Positions 57,623 to 64,000 of a stretch of DNA of 64,000 nt are shown piece after piece. A model generated the notes under the pieces. That model was given only the letters and a program-made list of their open reading frames with translations, made no database searches and had not been told where the DNA came from. The position numbers and the translations under genes were made by a program. The stretch spans positions 162,695,927-162,759,926 of the forward strand of contig NC_061114.1 of the NCBI RefSeq assembly GCF_002878395.1. The letters run 5' to 3'. The stretch is from Capsicum annuum (Eukaryota; Streptophyta; Magnoliopsida; Solanales; Solanaceae). Position 1 is the stretch's first letter. The number at the start of each line of letters is the position of its first letter.

Positions 57623-58800
57623 ATGCCTCCTATAAAGAACAACAGAAAAAGAAACAGAAATCAGTCCGCACCTCCGCTTATTCAGGAAGATCCACTAACT
57701 GAGCATGTCTCTCATGCTGCATTTAGAGCTGCCTTCACTACCTTATCTCACTCAATAGCTGATTATAACAACTATTAGGCTGCTATCACGTCTAATTCAG
57801 TGGCTAATACAGTTGCAGCTAGGATTCAGGACTTCAACCGAATAAACCATTCCTTTATTTTTTGTATCCAAGTCTGATGAGGATCCGCAGGAATTTCTTG
57901 ACATGGTTCAAAAGGTCACTAATATCATGGGTGTCACTTCTAGTAAGAGTGCATAATTGGCTTCTTAACAGTTGTAGGATATAGCTCACACCCAGTATAA
58001 GTAGTAGAAGGAGGATAATGACACAGATGCAGGGCCTGTAGTGTAGTAGAAGTTTTCCACAACCTTTTTAGATAGATTTTTCCCTTTGGAGTTATGGGAA
58101 GCTAAGGTTCTATATTTTATTAATATGAAGTAGGGTAGTATGAGTATGAAGGAGTATTTGCTTAAGTTTACTCAATTGGTGAGGTATGCTCTTTCGGTGG
58201 TGGATGATAATAGGTCTAGAATGAGTAAGTTTGTGTCTGGTATATTTGATAGTGTGGTCAAGGAGTGTAGGAATTCCATGTTGATTAAGGAGATGGACAT
58301 ATCTAGGCTCATTATCTAGGCTTAACAAATTGAGGAACAGAAACTTAAGGAGAAAGAGAGGGCCAGAATGGGTAGCTTTAATTTTTTATCAGCTGAGGTC
58401 AGAGAGTGGTAATCGTCCTCAATTTTATCAGAATATTTCAGCCCCAGCTCCATCTTCAGCTAGTGCGCCAGTGCCAAAGTTCAGGAATGATAATCTGGAA
58501 AGGGCACTAGGTTCTAAGTCCTAGGGTAGTGTAAAAAGTGGTCGGACTAAGCCACTTTGCCAGAAATGTGGTAGAAATCATTAGGGTGAGTGTAAAGATG
58601 GTAGTGATATGTGTTTTGGGTATGGTAAGCTAGGACATAGGATTCGAGAGTGTTGAGTAGTTTCTCAAAGGGGATGAAAATTTGGTTAGCAGGGCCAGTC
58701 CAATCTGTCATTAGCTCCAGCAGTTCGCCCGACTCAGCAGAGTGCCACTTTTAGTGCAACCAGTAGATAGCACCAAAATAGGCTATATGCAATTCAGTCC
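57623..58800 (+). pseudogene. TE8 gag, broken
   Basis: The ATG at 57623 is chosen because it gives the basic family start MPPIKNNRKRNRN. An in-frame ATG 27 bp upstream lies in the leader. EDPLTEHVSHAAFRAAF follows, then the capsid core across stops (58080-58330). A 64-codon stretch (58330-58524) rich in Arg, then in Pro and Ser, comes next. The double knuckle is at 58557-58652: CQKCGRNHxGECKDGSDMCF, then GYGKLGHRIREC, where Tyr replaces the second Cys of the second CCHC. At least eight stops are present. Confidence 0.83.
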
Positions 58801-59290
58801 CGATAGGATTAGGAATGTTCTCTTGATGTGGTTACGAGTACGTTATAGGTCTTTCACCTTTATGTTTATGCTTTATTAGACCTTGGAGCTTCACACTCCT
58901 TTATAACCCCCTGTATAGCTATAAATTTCAGACTTAGTCCCGAATCTTTAACAAAACCCTTCTCAGTGTCTACCCCAGGAGGTGTCTCTACTATAGCCAG
59001 GCATGTATATAGGAACTGTTCGATCATAATATCCTATAAAGTTACCTTATTTGATATTGTACAGTTAGAGATGACTGATTTTGAAGTCATTCTCAGCATA
59101 GATTGGCTCCTATCATGCTATGCTTTAGTTTACTGTAGAAACAAAGTCATTCAGTTTCAATTTCCTTCTGAACCCTTTATTGAATGAAGGGGTAGTACTT
59201 CAATACTTAGGGGTTAAATTATTTCATATCTTAAGGCAAGAAAAATAATTTCTAAGGGGTGAATGTACCATCCTATTTGAGTCAAAGAAT
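58801..59290 (+). pseudogene. TE8 aspartic protease, broken
   Basis: FHLYVYALLDLGASHSFITP (58850-58910) has the active-site block DLGA. STIARHVYRNCSIIISYKVT, LEMTDFEVILSIDWLLSCYA and YCRNKVIQFQFP follow in a 73-codon open stretch (58966-59187). The usual ILGMDWL is ILSIDWL here. The break lies at the stop near 59185, before the linker. Confidence 0.84.
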
Positions 59291-60060
59291 CTAGTTCTGA
59301 GACTCCCAATCTTGAGTCAGTTTTAGTAGTGAGGGAATTTCCAGATGTGTTCCCTGAAGATCTCCCTGGAGTTCCTCCCAAAAGGGAAATTGACTTTAGA
59401 ATAGATCTCCTTCTAGCTATCTAGACTATCTCTATTCTACCCTATAGAATGGCTCCACCTGAGATAAAAGAGTTAAAAGAGCAGTTGAAGATCTCTTAGA
59501 TAAGGGATTCTTCAGACATAATATTTCCTCGTGGGGCCCTCAGTCCTTTTCATGCATAATATAGATAATTGTCAGTTAAATAAAGTCACAATCAAGAATA
59601 AGTACCCACTCCCCAGGATTAATGACTTATTTGACCAACTTTAGGGTGCCAGTTATTTCTCTAATATAGACTTCAGATTCATCTATTATTCACTCAGAGT
59701 CAGAGAATATGGCATTTTGAAAACAACTTTCAGAACACGATTTGGTCACTTCAAATTCTCTACTCACGAATTCCCAGTAGCTTTTATGGACTTGATGAAT
59801 AGAGTGTTTAAGCATTACTTGTACATGTTTATTATAGTATTCATTGATGATATTCCTATCTACTCCCGTAGTGAATATGATCATGCAGACCATCTCAAAA
59901 TCGTATTGAAGACTCTTATAGTCCATCAGTTATTCGCCAAATTTAGTAAGTGTGAATTTTGGCTAAGATCAGTATCTTTACTTTGCCATGTTATTTGTAG
60001 TGATGACATTAGAGATTGACCCTTAAAAGACCAAAGTAGTGAGAAACTGGCCTAGACCCA
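59291..60060 (+). pseudogene. TE8 reverse transcriptase, broken
   Basis: [21 protein letters not shown] (59340-59400) is the linker. [20 protein letters not shown] (59565-59620) and a degraded SYFSNIDF block follow. The frame at 59717-60019 has FRTRFGHFKFS, AFMDLMNRVFKHYLYMFI and FIDDIPIYSRSEYDHADHL, with both catalytic Asp kept but Pro in place of Leu after them. FSKCEFWLRSVS ends the domain. The KKDGS block is lost by deletion near 59545. Confidence 0.86.
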
Positions 60061-60720
60061 TCTCTCCATCAGATATAAAGATTTTTTTGGGTTTGGTTGT
60101 CTATTACAGGCAGTTTGTTGAAGGGTTTTCATCTATTTCATCCCCTATGTCGCAATTGACTCAGAAGATAGTCAAGTTTCAATGGTCGGATTCTTGTGAA
60201 AAGAGTTTTCAGGAGTAGAAGACTTGACTCACCTAAACCTTAGTTTTGACCTTGCCAGATAGTTCAGATGGGTTGTTGTTTAATGTGATGCTTCCAGAGT
60301 TGGTTTTGGTTATGTATTGATGCAGAGAGGTAAGGTCATAGCCTATCCTCATGAAAATAATTATCGTACCCACGATCTTGAGTTAGTATTTGTTGTATTT
60401 GCCTTGAAAATTTAGAGGCATTATCTTTATAGGGTTCATTTTAATGTGTTCACTGATCACAAAAGTTTGTAGTTGTGTTCTCATAGGAATATTTAAATCT
60501 TTGTCAGAGAAGGTGGTTAGAATTGTTGAAAGATTATGATATGAGTGTGTTGTATCATCCGAGCAAGAACAATATAGTGGCAGACACCCTTAATAGATTG
60601 TCTATGGGTAGTGTTGCTTATGTGGAGGATGATAAAAAGAATTTAGTCAGGGAGGTTCATCAGCTTGATAGATTAGATGTTCAGTTGGTGGATTCAACTG
60701 AGGGTAGTGTATGGGTTTAG
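60061..60720 (+). pseudogene. TE8 RNase H, broken
   Basis: [20 protein letters not shown] lies at about 60284-60344. [14 protein letters not shown] (60373) keeps the catalytic Glu. FTDHKSL follows near 60450. The frame at 60523-60717 has YHPSKNNIVADTLNRLSMGS with the last Asp. Unlike TE6, all four acidic positions are present, but stops and frame changes separate them. Confidence 0.84.
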
Positions 60721-61640
60721 AATAGTTCTGAATCATCTTTGGTTGCTAAAGTGAAAAAAAAGAAGGATAGGGATCCCACTTTAGTTAAGTTAAAGAAATT
60801 TGTTAGAAATCAGAAAGTAAAGGTTTTCTCCTAAGGGGGAGATAGTGTGTTGCAATGTTAGGGTAGACTGTGTGTACCATATGTAGATGGGTTAAGACAA
60901 TAAATCCTTGTAGAAGCACATAGTTTGCATTTTTCTACTCACCCAGGAGCCACTAAGATATACCGTGATATGTAAGAAATCTATTGGTGGCATGGTATGA
61001 ATAGGGATATTGTAGAGTTTATAGCTAAGTGTCCTAATTGTCAGCAGGTTAAATTTGAGCACCAAAGGTCTAGTGACACAATGCAGGAGTTTAGCATTCC
61101 CACTTAGAAGTGGGAAGAGGTGAACATGGATTTTGTGATAGGGTTGCCACGTTCGTATCGTCAGCATGACTCAATATGGGTTATTGTAGAAAGAATGACC
61201 AAATCATCCCATTTCTTGCAAGTTCATACTTTCTATTCTTCTGAGGATTATGCCAAGCTCTTTATTAGAGAGTTGGTTAGGTTGCATAGGGTTCCATTGT
61301 CTATCATTTCAGATAGAGGTACTTAGTTTACCTCTCACTTTTTGAGAGATTTTCAGAAGAGTCTTGGTACCCAAGTTTACCTCAGTATAAATTTTCATTC
61401 TGGATAGATGGTTAGGTAGAAAGGACTATTCAGACCCTAGAGTATATGTTGAGGGAATGTGTTCTTAATTTCAATGGAAGTTGGGATGATTACTTACCCT
61501 TGATTGAGTTTGCCTAGAATAACAATTATCACTCCAGTATTCAGATGGCTTTCTTTGAGGCTCTCTATAGGAGAAGATATAGATCTTCTATTGGTTGGTT
61601 TGAGGTAGATGACACTGCTTTAATAGGGCCTAATTTAGTA
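60721..61640 (+). pseudogene. TE8 integrase, broken but with DDE residues present
   Basis: Zinc region: EAHSLHFSTHPGATKIYRD (60915-60970), then AKCPNCQQVKFEHQRSS (61027-61077). Core: NMDFVIGLPRSYRQHDSIWV (61123-61180), EDYAKLFIRELVRLH, VPLSIISDRGT (61290-61322). After a stop, VERTIQ at about 61418 keeps the Glu. All three DDE residues can be seen, although not in one open frame. Confidence 0.86.
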
Positions 61641-62179
61641 TTTGATGCAATGAAGGAAGTTTAGTTAATTAGGGAGAGCTTAAGACAACCCAAATCCATT
61701 AGAAATCCTATGAAGATGTGCGTAGGAGAGATCTTAAGTTTGCAGTTGAGGATTGGGTGTATTTGAAAATATCACCCATAAAGGGAGTGAAGAGGTTTAT
61801 TAAGAAGGGGAACCTTAATCCCCGCTATGTTAGCCCTTACAGAATCTTGATCCATTTTAGAAAGGTAGCTTATGAGCTTGAGTTGCCTACAAATTTGGCA
61901 TCAGTGCATCCCATGTTCCATGTTTCTTTATTAAAGAAGTGCATTACTGATCTAACTGTAGTAGTCCCTTTAGAAAGTATAGATATTCAGGATATCCTTT
62001 CTTACAAAGAAAATCCAGTTGAGATTCTTGATCGTCAGATTCATAGATTGAGGAACAAAGAAGTTCCCTTGGTCAAATTTCTTTGGCGGAATCAGTTTGA
62101 GGGAGCCACTTGGGAGGCAGAAGCAGATATGCATACCAAGTACCCTAATATTTTCTCCACAAACTCAGACTCAGTTTAA
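61641..62179 (+). pseudogene. TE8 integrase C-terminus and chromodomain
   Basis: This is the longest intact coding stretch of TE8, 154 codons from 61718 to the stop. It has DLKFAVEDWVYLKISPIKGV, KKGNLNPRYVSPYRIL (GPY/F, with Ser for Gly), YELELPTNLASVHPMFHVSL and LKKCI. The chromodomain shows LSYKENPVEILDRQIHRL, RNKEVPLVKFLWRNQ and GATWEAEADMHTKYPNIF near the end. The stop lies about 210 bp before the polypurine tract, a normal distance. Confidence 0.9.
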
Positions 62180-62406
62180 GGTAATAGTTTTCCTTAGATT
62201 ATCTCTTTTCCATTATCATTTCCATCCATATAATTATCTTCATATCATTGCATGTATTCACAAATCAGTTCAGTCATGCATCATATTTCTGACTCAGTCA
62301 TGTAATCATGTTTCAATCATGCATGTTTAGTAAGTAATTTCAGTCCCTCAGTATTCTCAACTTAATCAGTCTCATTCAAGGATGAATGTTCCCAAGGGGG
62401 AGATAT
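62180..62406 (+). promoter_or_regulatory. TE8 3' untranslated region and polypurine tract
   Basis: A short stretch with several TTCAGTCATGCAT-like words is followed by CCCAAGGGGGAGATAT (62391-62406). The 3' LTR begins at once with TGTAATACGC. Confidence 0.88.
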
Positions 62407-64000
62407 TGTAATACGCTGTATTAGTCTTAGTTTAGTTCAGCTCATAATGCATGTATAAGAGGCTTAAAAATGGAAATTTAGCTAAGCGTTGGGGACTTAT
62501 CCTTATTTTTGACCTCTTAACTTTGAGGATTTTTAAACTGATCATCCCGACCCCGAGACATATGTTTTTGAGTTAATTCATGTTCAGGTATGTAAAGGAC
62601 ATATCTCGGGGAAGTTTTAGATTTTTCGGATAAGGATTGAGGCACGTTTAGATTTCAATTCCAAAGCCTCACCACAATTGTGAAGAGTCATGGTGGTATA
62701 GAGATGAGGCCATGGCGCATCATGGTGGCCCTCAAATTAGCATTCTAGATATGAATTTGAATTTCTGAGGGACAGTCTTGTCTTTTCCTATTGCCCCAAT
62801 TCGTAAAAACACGGAATTTAGCTCCAGTTAGGGCATTATATGCCAAAATTCTCCAATTTTACTCTAAAAAACAAACTCTAATCATTCCCCCAAGTTCAAA
62901 AATCCCCTTCCTTTTACTTAAAAAAACTCAAGAATTTAAGCTTCACCATCCAAGAACTTTCAAGAAATTTGTTCTCTTTCAAGACTTAGGTATCAAAGGT
63001 ATTTGTATGTTAATCTATGGTTTTATTTTACTAGGGAGTCCAAGAATCGTCTTTTAAATGTTAAATTATGAGTTTTCCATGTTTAAAATGAATTATCCCC
63101 ATGATTTCTTGTTCTTTTGATTTCTAGTTAAGATTACAATTGTTTTCAAGTGGAATGGATTATAATATGTTTTGGATGTTGAAGTTGATTCCCACGTCAT
63201 GTTCATGCAATTCAGGATAAATCCTCACATTATGTTTTTTTTCATGCAATCATGTTGTCTCAGAATGTTTAAAAGCATCCCCATGTTAATTACTTAATCC
63301 TATATGTTTGATGAAATGCCTAAGAGAATGATTTTGTAGAATGATTCCCCATTATGGTCTTTCAAATCTTTTGCGTTCCTTTGTTGTTATTTACTTTCAA
63401 TGTTGGGGGTTATGAATACCCAAAACTTAGCTATTTACATACTCTTAGTACATTCAAAATGATTTTAGATATAATCTCAGTACATTTAGAATGATTTTAG
63501 ATATATCATGAGCATTATCAGTTTAGTCAGTTATCATAGGCAATTAAACTTAGAATAGTTCAGAAATTAGTATCAGTTCAGTTGGGAGTAGGATTTAGCA
63601 CCGAGCGAGTGTAGGGATGATAACTTTCCCATCATTTAGGTAGAGTTCTTAGTAATATTGCCTATATTGCAGAACTACATAGCCAGCGTAGGATATGAGG
63701 AGTCACCCATTAGTATAGGCTTAACTTCCCCCCAGGGGTCACCCATCAATTTAGGCTTGACTTTTTCCCAGGGGTAACCCATCAGCTTAGGCTTGATACC
63801 CTAGTCCTTCAGTATACCAGATTAGTGGGTGGTATGGTACTGACACTCTTTCAACTGGGGTTACAGGTTGGATCCCAATTAGCTCAGATTGGGACATGTC
63901 GGTTACATTGTACCTCCCACAGTCTCAGTATAGTATTCAGTATAGTTTCAGTTTAGGTTTTCTTGACCAAAGCATACAAATTCTCAACTATTCAGTTATT
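62407..64000 (+). repeat. TE8 3' LTR, partial
   Basis: The first 1594 bp of the LTR, homologous to 55149-56700, are cut by the window edge. An 88-codon frame at 62791-63057 lies in LTR sequence and has no domain I recognise. Confidence 0.9.

Larger units (their letters stand above)
55149..64000 (+). mobile_element. TE8: Tekay-type element with gag-pol, cut by window edge
   Basis: The order is 5' LTR (55149-57401), primer site, gag (57623), protease, RT, RNase H, integrase, chromodomain (stop at 62177-62179), polypurine tract, 3' LTR from 62407 to the window end. It is the most complete plus-strand element. It is inserted in the second internal region of TE7. The two LTRs differ at very roughly one base in six over the first 120 bases, so the insertion is old. 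The U5 end (CTCATGGGTTAGCTTATGG) is related to the LTR ends of TE4 and TE6. Confidence 0.9.

Noticed and set aside
60297..60720. Domesticated host RNase H or integrase gene
   Set aside because: Stops and frame changes break the domain, and it sits in normal order inside TE8 with LTRs on both sides.
1..64000. Endogenous pararetrovirus sequence, which is common in Solanaceae
   Set aside because: Every RT is followed by RNase H and then integrase with chromodomain, or sits between LTRs. No movement protein or coat region typical of caulimovirids was seen.

Overview
This window is plant nuclear heterochromatin made almost entirely of decayed LTR retrotransposons nested inside one another. I found no host protein gene, no tRNA or rRNA gene and no CRISPR array. 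Most elements are Ty3/gypsy chromoviruses of the Tekay/Del type: LTRs of 2.2-3.1 kb, an initiator-Met tRNA primer site (TTGGTATCAGAGCC type), gag with a CCHC knuckle, then protease, RT, RNase H, integrase and a C-terminal chromodomain. The LTR families and their density suggest a large-genome dicot, probably Solanaceae (Capsicum-like). That placement is inference.

Layout (labels TE1-TE8 are mine). TE1, minus, 1-10342: a full set of broken gag-pol domains; its 5' LTR is split by a solo LTR at 5250-8091. TE2, plus, is the oldest host. Its pieces are a 5' LTR remnant (10343-11263), gag (11474-12178), integrase (35238-35911 and 43809-44646) and the start of a 3' LTR (44780-44943). TE3, plus, interrupts TE2 gag and has the order LTR-internal-LTR-internal (12179-32771); it is a non-autonomous family with a rearranged RT. 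TE4, minus, 16545-26150, sits inside the RT of TE3 with a 5-bp target duplication. It is a chimera that lacks the gag core, RNase H, integrase core and primer site. TE5, minus, 32772-35237, is a gag-LTR fragment of the Tat/Athila type. TE6, minus, 35912-43808, sits in TE2 integrase; its 5' LTR has collapsed to 189 bp. TE7, minus, 44944-55148, is a non-coding LARD-like LTR-internal-LTR-internal array. TE8, plus, 55149 to the window end, interrupts TE7 and carries gag-pol with stops.

Nothing here works together as a living pathway: every reading frame carries stops or frameshifts. The parts that look functionally constrained are non-coding. Seven element leaders, on both strands, share a hairpin (9-nt arms, 8-nt loop) about 50-60 nt downstream of the primer site, a candidate packaging or dimerisation signal. 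The LTRs of TE3 carry a TATA box, bZIP-like palindromes, a hairpin and a minisatellite whose units match the tRNA B-box. A non-coding internal sequence is shared by TE7 and the middle of TE4.
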